Positions 17,931 to 25,424 of a DNA stretch of 64,000 bases are shown in pieces. Position numbers and translations under genes: made by a program. This stretch comes from Alphaproteobacteria bacterium UBA3773 (lineage in GTDB: Bacteria > Pseudomonadota > Alphaproteobacteria > RF32 > CAG-239), in the NCBI GenBank assembly GCA_002372275.1, contig DFFP01000003.1, forward strand, positions 62,001-126,000, read 5' to 3'. Each line of letters opens with the position of its first letter. The first letter of the stretch is position 1. A model generated the notes under the pieces. It saw nothing but the letters and a program-made list of their open reading frames with translations. It searched no databases and was not told where the DNA came from.

Positions 17931-18728
17931 TCAATCATACACTTGCGGATTAAGCATTTTTCCTTGGGATAATCTAGCCTGAACTTCTTGAGTAAACATT
18001 TTTTTAAAATTGCCACTATCTTTGTGTTTTTCAGCAATTCTTATGCCCGCGGCCATGACTGAACCGGAGAGATACACCAAATCAAACGGCTTTAAGCTTT
18101 TAAGCATTTTAAGCTCAGCCTCTGAAATACGCTTTTCAAATTCACCTCTATTCACACCATGCCCAAAAGTAACAGTGAATAGCAATTTATTTTGATCAAT
18201 TGCGATCATATTTTTTAAAGTTAACGGAAATGTTTTTTCTCCTTTAGAAAATCGCCTTACACTTTGCCTGAAAGCATCACACATAACATCACTATTTTTT
18301 TCTGAGCTTTTTATAAAAGCATTGAGCAAGTGCAGCATAGACAATTTATCAATATATTCCGGATATTTTTGAACCAACACTTCTGTTGCGGCCGAATCAA
18401 AAAATGAGCGAGCTGTATCATCTAAATCAGTATCCTTTTCATGTAATTTTAATGAAGTCGCCAATACATCCGGATCCACTGTTTCCATAAAAGGTTTTCC
18501 GGCTTGTTCTTTCCATTTTTGCATGACTTCAACTAGTGTTTCCCCTTTTTCAACCACAAACATATGACCTTCGTATTCTGCCTTTACAGGGCCGTTTTGA
18601 GCTGCATCTGCCATAGTTCTACACAATAAATCAATCTGCTCCAACCTACTGGCCGAACCATAATCAACCTTTATAAGTGTCGCACGTTTCATTTTATCAC
18701 GTAAGAGCTCAATATTTTTTTCACTCAT
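17931..18728 (-). CDS. Hypothetical protein, 265 aa
   Basis: A soluble, mainly helical protein with a short beta section (residues 45-65, with EYEGHMFVVEKGETL). The C-terminal part includes a hydrophobic patch FDLVYLSGSVMAAGI followed by IAEKHKDSG. The same C-terminal motif (A-KIAEKHKDGG) occurs in the gene fragment at 22411-22578, so this is one member of a local family. It ends with tandem stops TGA-TAG. AAGGA precedes the ATG with long spacing. The family is not recognised. Its position between repeat proteins suggests accessory content. Confidence 0.6.
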   Translation of the reverse strand: MSEKNIELLRDKMKRATLIKVDYGSASRLEQIDLLCRTMADAAQNGPVKAEYEGHMFVVEKGETLVEVMQKWKEQAGKPFMETVDPDVLATSLKLHEKDTDLDDTARSFFDSAATEVLVQKYPEYIDKLSMLHLLNAFIKSSEKNSDVMCDAFRQSVRRFSKGEKTFPLTLKNMIAIDQNKLLFTVTFGHGVNRGEFEKRISEAELKMLKSLKPFDLVYLSGSVMAAGIRIAEKHKDSGNFKKMFTQEVQARLSQGKMLNPQVYD

Positions 18729-18894
18729 TTCTTATGATCCTTATATTTATATGATAATTTGATTTTACCCCCGCAAACAAAAAAGTCAAGTTTTTTTGAC
18801 AAAAAAGAAAATTGATTATTCCTGCTTGTTAAAATTCAAATTTTTAAGACAAATATAAACCGTTGCGTATAAGCCAAAGTTGCTTTTAAAAACA

Positions 18895-18922
18895 AAAACC
18901 GCCTGCATTGAAGCGGTTTTTA
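18895..18922. terminator. Terminator-like hairpin in divergent spacer
   Basis: AAAACCGC (18895-18902) pairs with GCGGTTTT (18913-18920) and T residues follow. A related hairpin (CGCCTGCAATGAGGCGG) lies near 23308-23326. The site is in the 379-bp spacer between two divergent genes, where a terminator is not expected unless a small RNA or a lost gene preceded it. Confidence 0.5.
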
Positions 18923-19023
18923 TAAATGGTGCGCGCCACGATGCGATTATCGGATTGGAAATTGAGCAAGAAAACTGTTCGATTTTATTGCAAAACGAGA
19001 TATTTTCTTAAAGAATAAAAAAC

Positions 19024-19051
19024 TTGAAACTTTTTATAAAAATGTTACAAT
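19024..19051 (+). promoter_or_regulatory. Promoter of the 720-aa repeat protein
   Basis: TTGAAA at 19024-19029, a 16-bp spacer and TACAAT at 19046-19051, about 57 bp before the ATG at 19108. Both boxes are close to the sigma-70 consensus. Confidence 0.5.
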
Positions 19052-19107
19052 GCATGTAATTCTGATTATACCTGATACTTATTATTTTCTTTCATACGGA
19101 GAACAGC

Positions 19108-21270
19108 ATGAATAAAAGTACACAAGCAAATGCAAAAAAAGAAGAAAGAAGAGCAAGGCGCTTGGCTCAAAAATTATTTATCTCCTACGTTGTTCAGAAT
19201 CCGGGGGCGATACGTATAATCAAAAAAAACGACACTATTTTTAATTCTGTATCCAATTTTAAAGATTTCATTTTAGATGAAAATAATCCCAAAAATTTAA
19301 AGTTTGCCAAGAGAACAGCTTCTTTTATAGAGAAAAAAAGCGATGATTTAGAACAGCTTTTGAAGTTATTGGATCAATATCCCGATGCACTGAATAATAT
19401 CCGCGTTCCTGACCAAATGTTAAAATTGCTTTCAAACAGCGATATTCAAATAGCAGGGAAATCTGCGCAAAAAGTTTTAGACAATCCGGAAGTCATTGAA
19501 TCTTTGGCCAGTGTGTCTGATTTTATTATAGAAAACGATACTGTCAGTTCTTTTTCAGAATACCTTAAATCAGAATCACAACAAGACGTTCCCCCATCGG
19601 TGGCAATAGTTCGTTTCATTAAAGATAATCCGGACAAAGCGCAAACATTTATGGAATTTATTGAGCAGAACAGTAGCGATATTACCCGAATTGCAACGTT
19701 TCTTCAAGAGCCTGAAAATGCAGATTTAGCCTCAGCACTTGGTTTACCGCAAGAAGGACACGAAGTTGCAAAATTTTTAGCTGTCAACAGTGAGCAAATA
19801 CAACCTGCTGTTTCCATGATTCAAAACGAGATTTTAAAGAATCCCGAATTATCCAAAAAATTACTTGATGCAGCTGAAGATGTCGCACTTTTCATGGACA
19901 AAGAAGAAAATCGAGACGCTTTAAAAAATATTTCTCAAACGATATCAGGATTACAGAACAACGGAATTGAGCCTTTTTCTTTAGAAGGACTTGAACAAGT
20001 GATTGATAAAAATTCTGAAGATTTAAAGAATGTTTTGACTTTTATTGAGAAGCACCCTAAAGATCTTGAAATTTTTGGTGATTTTTTGAACAAAAATATA
20101 GAATACACTCGCCTTTTCGGCTTAAATAAAAATGATGCTGAAAGTATGAAAAGTTTTTTGGAAATACTTAAAAATAATCCCGAAAAAATTCAGCCGGCAG
20201 CAATGTTTACAAAAAATCTTATGGATTTTTACAAAGGGCACCCTAATTGCAAAGAGATCACCAATTTTTATAAACAAGGTGATAATGCTGAACAAATTTC
20301 GAATCTTATTGATCAGATGAGTAAGATCAACCTGAATGATCCGAAAGCCATTAATGGTATGTTAAATAATGAAGATTTTAAAGACACTTTTCAAACAACA
20401 GCCAAATTGATAAGAGATAACAGTGGCGATATTGTTGCTTTTGCCGATTTTTTATTAAGTGAAGAAAATTCCGAGTTAGTAAACAAACTTACCGAAGGCA
20501 TTGACGGTGCCGAAAACACAGCCAAAAGCGTCAAAGATATATTACAGTTCACAATCAAGGAGCAAGAAAAGCTGAAGCCTGCGGCAAATGTCTTATATAC
20601 CGCCTTAGAATTTGATTCAAAACATCCGGATATACGAAAAAGCCTCTTTAATTTATATCAAGATGTTGGCCCCGGATTAAAGAAGTTTATATCTGACTGT
20701 AACGATAACACTCCGACAACAAAGAAGGGATGGGTATCTTTAGTTGATCGAAATTCTGATTCTGTCAGAAAAGTGGCAGAGTGGATAAGTAACAATAAAG
20801 AACACAAAAAAGAGATTGGACACTTTATCAAAGATCACAAAGATGATATGGAAACACTATTAGGAACAGACACTTCTACGCTTAACACAATTGCAGATTA
20901 TATGGTGGACACGCCATGGTACATAGATTTTGCGATAGATAATTTTGATGCAACGCTGAAAATTGGAAAGATTGCTGCATGGTTAGGCTTGATTTCAGAT
21001 GCCGATATCAAAAAGACTGATGATCCAAACGAATCTTTGCTTGCAACAGCTGATATGATGAAAAAAGATCAAAAACGAGCCGAAGAAAAATCTCAAAATA
21101 TCGTTCCAAACGAATCTTTGCTTGCAACAGCTGATATAATGAAAAAAGATAAAAAACGAGCCGAAGAAAAATCTCAAAACATTGCCCAATCTATGAAAGA
21201 AAGCCCGAAAGAAACAAAAGTGCCGACACAAATACCTTTGTCACACAACAAAGAAAATTTTTATTCCTAA
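19108..21270 (+). CDS. Large helical-repeat protein, 720 aa
   Basis: A soluble, helical protein composed of many loosely similar 35-50-residue units with the recurring pattern FI--N---I---A-FL and NPE/HPK turns (for example near residues 150-200, 215-260, 300-345, 360-400 and 430-470). No signal peptide is present. The last 80 residues differ: they hold a tandem 27-residue duplication containing NESLLATAD and KRAEEKSQNI, then a Ser/Lys/Pro-rich tail. CGGAG precedes the ATG and a good promoter lies upstream. The family is unknown to me. Such long alpha-solenoids usually bind proteins. A flexible, charged C-terminal tail is common in type IV secretion substrates, but this is only suggestive. 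Confidence 0.7.
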   Translation: MNKSTQANAKKEERRARRLAQKLFISYVVQNPGAIRIIKKNDTIFNSVSNFKDFILDENNPKNLKFAKRTASFIEKKSDDLEQLLKLLDQYPDALNNIRVPDQMLKLLSNSDIQIAGKSAQKVLDNPEVIESLASVSDFIIENDTVSSFSEYLKSESQQDVPPSVAIVRFIKDNPDKAQTFMEFIEQNSSDITRIATFLQEPENADLASALGLPQEGHEVAKFLAVNSEQIQPAVSMIQNEILKNPELSKKLLDAAEDVALFMDKEENRDALKNISQTISGLQNNGIEPFSLEGLEQVIDKNSEDLKNVLTFIEKHPKDLEIFGDFLNKNIEYTRLFGLNKNDAESMKSFLEILKNNPEKIQPAAMFTKNLMDFYKGHPNCKEITNFYKQGDNAEQISNLIDQMSKINLNDPKAINGMLNNEDFKDTFQTTAKLIRDNSGDIVAFADFLLSEENSELVNKLTEGIDGAENTAKSVKDILQFTIKEQEKLKPAANVLYTALEFDSKHPDIRKSLFNLYQDVGPGLKKFISDCNDNTPTTKKGWVSLVDRNSDSVRKVAEWISNNKEHKKEIGHFIKDHKDDMETLLGTDTSTLNTIADYMVDTPWYIDFAIDNFDATLKIGKIAAWLGLISDADIKKTDDPNESLLATADMMKKDQKRAEEKSQNIVPNESLLATADIMKKDKKRAEEKSQNIAQSMKESPKETKVPTQIPLSHNKENFYS
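21025..21186 (+). repeat. Tandem 81-bp duplication inside the 720-aa gene
   Basis: Two adjacent 81-bp units (21025-21105 and 21106-21186), differing at only a few positions, each encode 27 residues beginning PNESLLATAD. The high identity at DNA level indicates a recent in-frame duplication. Confidence 0.9.
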
Positions 21271-21299
21271 ATGTTAATCACTAAGAAGCGGTCTTGTAA

Positions 21300-21430
21300 A
21301 AACAAGATAAAACGATTGTTGTTATTGAACATAATATGGGCTTAATTCGTCGTTTGTACGATTATATGATTGTGCTTAATCAAGGTCAATTGTTGGAGGA
21401 AGGTAAACCGGAAGATGTTTTACAAAAAAC
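21300..21430 (+). pseudogene. Fragment of an ABC transporter ATPase
   Basis: After an in-frame stop at 21297, this frame encodes KTIVVIEHNM, then RLYDYMIVLNQGQLLEEGKP and EDVL. That is the end of an ABC ATPase: the strand before the H-loop His (here in IEHNM), then the 'vl--G---eeG-p-ev' element. The LivG/LptB branch fits best. Walker A, Q-loop and signature motifs are missing, so only about 40 residues of the original gene survive. The open frame runs on to 21653, but the rest does not resemble the family. Confidence 0.7.
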
Positions 21431-21597
21431 AATGGACCAATATAATGCAACAGATACCGAAATTGACGATATTTGCGAAAAAATCATTGATGTAGCAGCA
21501 AATGCAGGCAAAATCCTGAAAAGTCCGATAATTTCTTTAAAACGCGACTTTTTGAGATTAATATTATCGGACTTTGTGAGATACAACCCTATCAAAC

Positions 21598-21627
21598 GCA
21601 AAAAGCACCTCGTAAGGTGCTTTTTGC
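21598..21627. terminator. Terminator-like hairpin
   Basis: GCAAAAAGCACCT (21598-21610) and AGGTGCTTTTTGC (21615-21627) form a 13-bp perfect stem with a CGTA loop. It lies 22 bp downstream of the minus-strand gene at 21650 and also downstream of the ABC fragment, so it may serve either strand. The bases before it (ACAACCCTATCAA) recur before a hairpin near 23300. Confidence 0.75.
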
Positions 21628-21649
21628 AAATCGACGCCTTTTGGTGTTA

Positions 21650-22369
21650 TTAACTCCTTCTTCCGGCATCCATAATCTCACGAATTTTTGCTACTCGGGG
21701 ATCAATAGTAGTTTCTTTAGGCGTTTGTCCTTCCTGTTGTTCTCCTTTAAGATGCTTGTTTTCTTCGCGGAGTCTGGCATTCTCGATTGATAATTGAGCA
21801 TTTTCCATTTGAAGGCTCAAAATTCTGCTTCTAAGCTCTTCCATCAAAACAGGACGATCAATGTCATATCTTTGGTCAGGATTTATTTCATTTGCAAAAA
21901 TATGTTGTACATAGTCCCTTAGAATATCCTCTCTAAAAGCTGTTTGTCCAAGGTTTTGAGGAAGATCAGTAATATCAGCCCAAAGGTTATTCTCGTCTGA
22001 TGATTCATAATAAAGAACACCATCATTTCTTCGGTTCCATTGCATTGGCTGAACACGACGAAGATGATATGTATCATATTCTTTAACGGCAATAAACCTA
22101 TTCTCTCCGTCAAAATATTCAGAATATTCTCGAGTAATAGGGTTACCTTGTTCGTCTCTGCTCAGTAAATGATAAGTTTTTCCTGTTTCCATCCAGCCGG
22201 CTTTAGCCCTGTCGAAAGCTTCCTGAGAGTAAAAATATCCTAAAGAAGGATAGCAGTGAGGCCATTCTGTTCTTTGAGCACGCAATTCAGCTTCATCTTG
22301 TCGACTGGCGTTTTGTAAAAGTATTCTATCAACGTATCCTCTAGTATCTATGTCAAAATTAAAACTCAT
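21650..22369 (-). CDS. Hypothetical protein with C-terminal leucine-zipper coiled coil
   Basis: A 239-residue soluble protein. Residues 1-165 form a mixed domain rich in Tyr, Trp and Arg (e.g. WPHCYPSLGYFYSQEAFDRA). Residues 170-210 contain a regular heptad coiled coil (ILSLQMENAQLSIENARL), so it is probably a dimer. The tail is Pro/Gln-rich then helical. The ATG at 22369 has AAAGGAG at 8 bases and is chosen over a GTG three codons upstream. No homologous family is recognised. It is followed by a strong hairpin. Confidence 0.6.
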   Translation of the reverse strand: MSFNFDIDTRGYVDRILLQNASRQDEAELRAQRTEWPHCYPSLGYFYSQEAFDRAKAGWMETGKTYHLLSRDEQGNPITREYSEYFDGENRFIAVKEYDTYHLRRVQPMQWNRRNDGVLYYESSDENNLWADITDLPQNLGQTAFREDILRDYVQHIFANEINPDQRYDIDRPVLMEELRSRILSLQMENAQLSIENARLREENKHLKGEQQEGQTPKETTIDPRVAKIREIMDAGRRS

Positions 22370-22410
22370 ATTATGCACTCCTTTCTCAATTTTGAATTAT
22401 AGTTTTTGCG

Positions 22411-22578
22411 TTAATCTTGCTGTTTTTGGTTATCTCTCATAGCCCGATTTATAAGTTCTTGATTAAGAATTCTTCCATAATCACCGCCGTCTTTGTGTTT
22501 TTCTGCAATTTTTGCACCTGCATATATTATTGAATCCGGTAATCGCTGATTTTCTTCGGCAATGAAATGATTGTTGTT
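22411..22578 (-). pseudogene. C-terminal fragment related to the 265-aa hypothetical protein
   Basis: An open stretch of about 55 codons without a start ends at TAA (22411-22413). It encodes SIIYAGAKIAEKHKDGGDYG and then QELINR. The protein at 17931-18728 has SGSVMAAGIRIAEKHKDSG and then QEVQAR at the same position near its C-terminus. The fragment overlaps no good start and lies just after the broken gene at 22590, so it is a decayed paralogue end. Confidence 0.55.
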
Positions 22579-22589
22579 TTTTAAAATAT

Positions 22590-22994
22590 TTATACATTTT
22601 CCGTTTCTCTAACTTTTCCTAATAATTTGTCAGATATTCTTTTTTCAAATTTTTTTATGGGTTCTGGAAGTTTTGTTTTTATACCCAACTTCTTTGCCAA
22701 TTTTGCACGAGCGCATCCTAATCTGCTATTATTTAAATCATCATCACTATGCGTGTCCTTAATTTCAGATATTGGTTCGAAAGGTTCTTCTTCAAAATTA
22801 TCGGACTCATCTAAACCATACCTCGTGTTTTCGCGTTCTATCTCTTCTAAAAGCATTTCTGCTTCTTCTTTTTTTGTCGGCACAACCTCATATCCGTAAT
22901 CTTCTAAAACAATATCGTCAACAGAATGATAAGGATCATCGCCAAGTATTTCTTTTTTTAATCATTTTGCTTCTGCAAGACTCGTTTTTTCCAT
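22590..22994 (-). pseudogene. Hypothetical gene with in-frame TGA at codon 11
   Basis: The ATG at 22994 has an excellent AGGAGA ribosome-binding site, but codon 11 (22962-22964) is TGA. The frame then stays open for 124 codons, encoding an acidic segment (LEEIERENTRYGLDES) and a basic end with LAKKLGIKTKLPEPIKKFEK. The start signal belongs to the interrupted frame, so this is most simply a recent nonsense mutation (CGA or TGG to TGA). An alternative is translation of the downstream part from an internal start at 22883. The family is unknown; its basic end resembles that of the 187-aa protein at 16948. Confidence 0.6.
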
Positions 22995-23168
22995 AATGCG
23001 TCTCCTCGTTATAATCGTTTATACTAATTTTAGTTTACCTCCCATTAGACAAAAGTCAAGTTTTTTTTACAAAAAAATGAAAAATAAATAGCGTCATGCC
23101 TATTTTGCCGATAGACAAAATTCAGGGCATCTTCGAATTAAAAAGAATTAGTGCTCCGCAAAGACCAG

Positions 23169-23210
23169 ATTCCTTGATGACCTGACGCGCCGCGCAGGTC
23201 AAGGAATGAC
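23169..23210. repeat. Palindromic intergenic repeat, family P copy 2
   Basis: ATTCCTTGA (from 23169) and CAAGGAAT (to 23207) form the outer stem; GACCTG and CAGGTC form the inner stem around a GCGC-rich apex. Read on the minus strand it aligns base for base with 14573-14611, and differences in both stems are compensated (GGTG/CACC there, CCTG/CAGG here). It lies in the gene-free stretch 22995-23604. Confidence 0.8.
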
Positions 23211-23329
23211 ATAAAAAAATAAAAAGTTCGATAGCAAATGAAAAAATGGTATTTTCGGGATTTATAAAATCAGACTTTGTGTAAACCAACCCTATCAACA
23301 CAAAAAACGCCTGCAATGAGGCGGTTTTT

Positions 23330-23560
23330 AAAAATGCTGCCGCTGGAATCGCTTTGGGCGTAAGATGAGCGTAGCGAAGTTGTGGCCAAGCAAAGATGAA
23401 AGGGACCCGCTTTAGTGGGAATTTCCAAAAGATTTCGGGGCTTTGACATCTCGCCACAACTGCATCTGCCTCGCTATGACTGCTCGGCGATGTCGATTCC
23501 GGACTTTCCCGATTGCTTCGCAATCTCCCCCTCGAAAGTCCTTTTCCTTTCATTGAGATA
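23330..23560. other. GC-rich block with nested inverted repeats
   Basis: Between a terminator-like hairpin near 23308 and the tRNA terminator lies a 230-bp GC-rich block with nested complementary segments: GGAATCG...CGATTCC, GTTGTGGC...GCCACAAC, GACATCTCGCC...GGCGATGTC, and GGACTTTC...GAAAGTCC enclosing GATTG/CAATC. No open frame has a plausible start. It could be an unrecognised structured RNA or a decayed mobile element; I could not match it to RNase P RNA, tmRNA or 6S RNA. Confidence 0.45.
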
Positions 23561-23567
23561 CCAACAC

Positions 23568-23600
23568 AAAAAAAGACCGGTCTAAAACCGGTCATTTTTT
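23568..23600 (-). terminator. Terminator of tRNA-Thr
   Basis: On the minus strand GACCGGT and ACCGGTC pair around a 5-base loop (23575-23593) and are followed by seven T residues. It lies just past the CCA end of the tRNA. Confidence 0.9.
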
Positions 23601-23604
23601 GCAT

Positions 23605-23679
23605 TGGTGCCGCTGAGAAGAATTGGACTTCCGACCCCGTCATTACCAATGACGTGCTCTACCACTGAGCTACAACGGC
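23605..23679 (-). tRNA. tRNA-Thr (anticodon GGT)
   Basis: A 75-nt cloverleaf is visible on the minus strand. The acceptor stem GCCGTTG pairs with CAGCGGC (one G-T), followed by ACCA, so CCA is encoded. The D arm contains GCTCAGTGGTAGAGC. The anticodon stem CGTCA/TGACG encloses the loop TTGGTAA, giving anticodon GGT for threonine ACC codons. The T arm is GAAGTCCAATTCTTC. A terminator follows. A partial, rearranged copy lies upstream at 23835-23877. Confidence 0.93.
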
Positions 23680-23804
23680 ATAAAACTTTCAAAAAAAACA
23701 TAATTCTTAAATGACGGGGTCTTCTCCCCCGGCCTTCTCCGTTTCGGTTCGCTGCGGTCGCTGCACGCTTTCCTTGCTTACCGACGTTTCGGCGCGTTAC
23801 AGAT

Positions 23805-23830
23805 AAAAATAACACACCCGTGTTATTTTT
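23805..23830. terminator. Perfect terminator-like hairpin
   Basis: AAAAATAACAC (23805-23815) and GTGTTATTTTT (23820-23830) form an 11-bp stem with an ACCC loop. It lies between the intact tRNA and its partial copy, and the A/T ends would support termination on either strand. Confidence 0.65.
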
Positions 23831-23834
23831 ACTT

Positions 23835-23877
23835 AGCCGCTACCAATGACGTGCTCTATAACTAAAGCTACAACGGC
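23835..23877 (-). pseudogene. Partial tRNA-Thr relic
   Basis: On the minus strand it repeats the 5' half of the tRNA-Thr gene: GCCGTTGTAGCT, then TAGAGCACGTCATTGGTA, then jumps to GCGGC. The variable region and T arm are missing and the D loop is altered. The flanking sequence TAACATAATTCTTAXATGACGGGGT follows both the intact gene and this copy, so a larger unit was duplicated and then decayed. The 300-bp stretch 23680-23986 holds nothing else but hairpins. Confidence 0.8.
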
Positions 23878-23986
23878 ATAAAATCAGAAATAACATAATT
23901 CTTATATGACGGGGTTTTTCCCCAATCATGATCAACATCAAATTCTTCATACACAAACAAAATTCGAAAATCAAGTAAATTTTTAT

Positions 23987-24343
23987 TTAGTTCAAATATT
24001 TTCGTTCTTTTTTAATTTTTCTTAAAAGTGTGCTCGGGCACATTCGCCCCTTAAACTGAATGCTTTCAAAAAAATATTCGCCCTCAAAATCTTTAGGTGG
24101 ATTTAAATAAATTTTCGGACATTTTTCCTCTTCACACAGGGCATTTTTCAGTTCCTGCAGAATGATTTCATTATTTTGAAACTCTTTTGAAAAGCGTAAA
24201 ATTGCCACTTCCGGCTTTAATTCTTTAGCATATCTCAAAAAGTCGAAAATATTTCCCGTACAATAACCTTCCAGCCCAAACCGCACCATATCTTCGCGTA
24301 TTTTTTTTAATTCCTTTTCTTCAAATATCATGACATCTGACAT
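23987..24343 (-). CDS. Hypothetical protein, 118 aa
   Basis: A small soluble protein of mixed alpha/beta pattern. Alternating strands and helices (PEVAILRFSKEF, then CPKIYLNPPKDF) faintly recall a degenerate receiver-like fold, but no phosphorylatable Asp is in place, so I do not assign it. An ideal AGGAGG lies 5 bases before the ATG. It is downstream of the secretion operon but separated from virB11 by a strong terminator, so it is probably transcribed separately or by read-through. Confidence 0.6.
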   Translation of the reverse strand: MSDVMIFEEKELKKIREDMVRFGLEGYCTGNIFDFLRYAKELKPEVAILRFSKEFQNNEIILQELKNALCEEEKCPKIYLNPPKDFEGEYFFESIQFKGRMCPSTLLRKIKKERKYLN

Positions 24344-24402
24344 TTTATCCTCCTATTAAAGGAGGATATAACCTTATAAAAAAATTTTCAAAGAGCATTT
24401 CA

Positions 24403-24427
24403 TAAAAAAAGCCCGAATTTTTCGGGC
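24403..24427 (-). terminator. Terminator of the type IV secretion operon
   Basis: On the minus strand GCCCGAA and TTCGGGC (24411-24427) form a 7-bp GC-rich stem with an AAA loop followed by seven T residues, 11 bp after the virB11 stop. Confidence 0.93.
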
Positions 24428-24437
24428 AATCAAAAAC

Positions 24438-25409
24438 TTATGTAATTTCCGTAATTGCACGCAGGTTGCCATCACGATTAATCTGGATAACCCTTAATTT
24501 ATGACGCATTTCCTCAATCGTTTTGGCGCGGTCAATTGCCGGATACGTGTGCAAAATACGATCCGTAAATGCCTGATAAGCCGCTTCCGAACTTTCGGCG
24601 TGAATGGTTGCCAAACAGTTATCGTGACCGGAGCCCATGAGTTCCCAAAGCGCACCGGCATTTGAGGTTGAAATTTCGCCTCCGATAATCGCATCCGGCG
24701 TAAAACGCACCACCAAATCGATCACTTTAGCATAATCCATATCGTTCGTTTGTTCCGTACGCGATAACACCAAATGAACCCTGTTTGGGTGCGGAACCAT
24801 CAATTCTCGTGTATCTTCGATGGTTATTATGCGTTTATGAATATCCAAAATTTTTAAGAGGTTATTCAAAAAAGTTGTTTTACCGGTGGCCGTTGCACCT
24901 GAGACCAAAATATGATCACCGCGCTTAATACTTAAAAGAAGCCTTTCATACGGATCTTCAGGGTCTTTAATATTCTTAAGCGGATTAATTTTATGTAAAC
25001 CTTTTCCTTGCGACAAACCATAATCTGCCAATCCAAATGCCACTTCTTCACTGTGCACACGAATTGTCAAGGCAACCCCACCTGTCAAGTCTTTTTCATC
25101 ATACATCACATTTCGACCGGCAATTGCCGAAAAACGGTGTCCGCCGGGCAATTCCGTAAACACCAAGGGCGAGCCCGAAATCGGATCAAAAGGCAACTCA
25201 TAGGTATTTGCCACAATATACAAAAGATCCGTCAGATATTCTTTTGACAGTTTTTCATCTTTATACATCACCCACGGATAAGCTCTTTTTCCGCGAAGTC
25301 TGAGCCACACTTCACCGGCATGATCAATGGCCACCTCTTCGATATTGTCTTGGTTATACCAATATGAAAGCGGGCGTAACACAGATTCCAAAACCGTAAA
25401 TTCACTCAT
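24438..25409 (-). CDS. virB11: VirB11-family secretion ATPase
   Basis: A 323-residue cytoplasmic hexameric ATPase of the VirB11 family. Walker A is GATATGKT at 171-178; the Asp box is in ITIEDTREL (196-204), followed by the family's PHPNRVHL; the Walker B region is IIGGE at 241-245; the His box is TIHAES (268-273). The N-terminal 150 residues form the usual substrate-facing domain. In type IV secretion it switches VirB4 between pilus assembly and substrate export. AGGAG lies 6 bases before the ATG. It is the last gene of the operon, 15 bp after virB10, as in the classical virB order, and is followed by a terminator. The P-loop ATATGKT is slightly unusual but complete. Confidence 0.92.
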   Translation of the reverse strand: MSEFTVLESVLRPLSYWYNQDNIEEVAIDHAGEVWLRLRGKRAYPWVMYKDEKLSKEYLTDLLYIVANTYELPFDPISGSPLVFTELPGGHRFSAIAGRNVMYDEKDLTGGVALTIRVHSEEVAFGLADYGLSQGKGLHKINPLKNIKDPEDPYERLLLSIKRGDHILVSGATATGKTTFLNNLLKILDIHKRIITIEDTRELMVPHPNRVHLVLSRTEQTNDMDYAKVIDLVVRFTPDAIIGGEISTSNAGALWELMGSGHDNCLATIHAESSEAAYQAFTDRILHTYPAIDRAKTIEEMRHKLRVIQINRDGNLRAITEIT

Positions 25410-25424
25410 GGCTTTCTCCTTTGC

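Noticed and set aside
23330..23560. RNase P RNA or tmRNA
   Set aside because: The GAAAGTCC word is present but the conserved helices and universal residues of RNase P RNA, and the tag frame of tmRNA, are not.
23122..23815. Overlapping minus-strand frames of 175 and 77 codons
   Set aside because: They run across the tRNA gene, its terminator and GC-rich inverted repeats, so they cannot be real genes.
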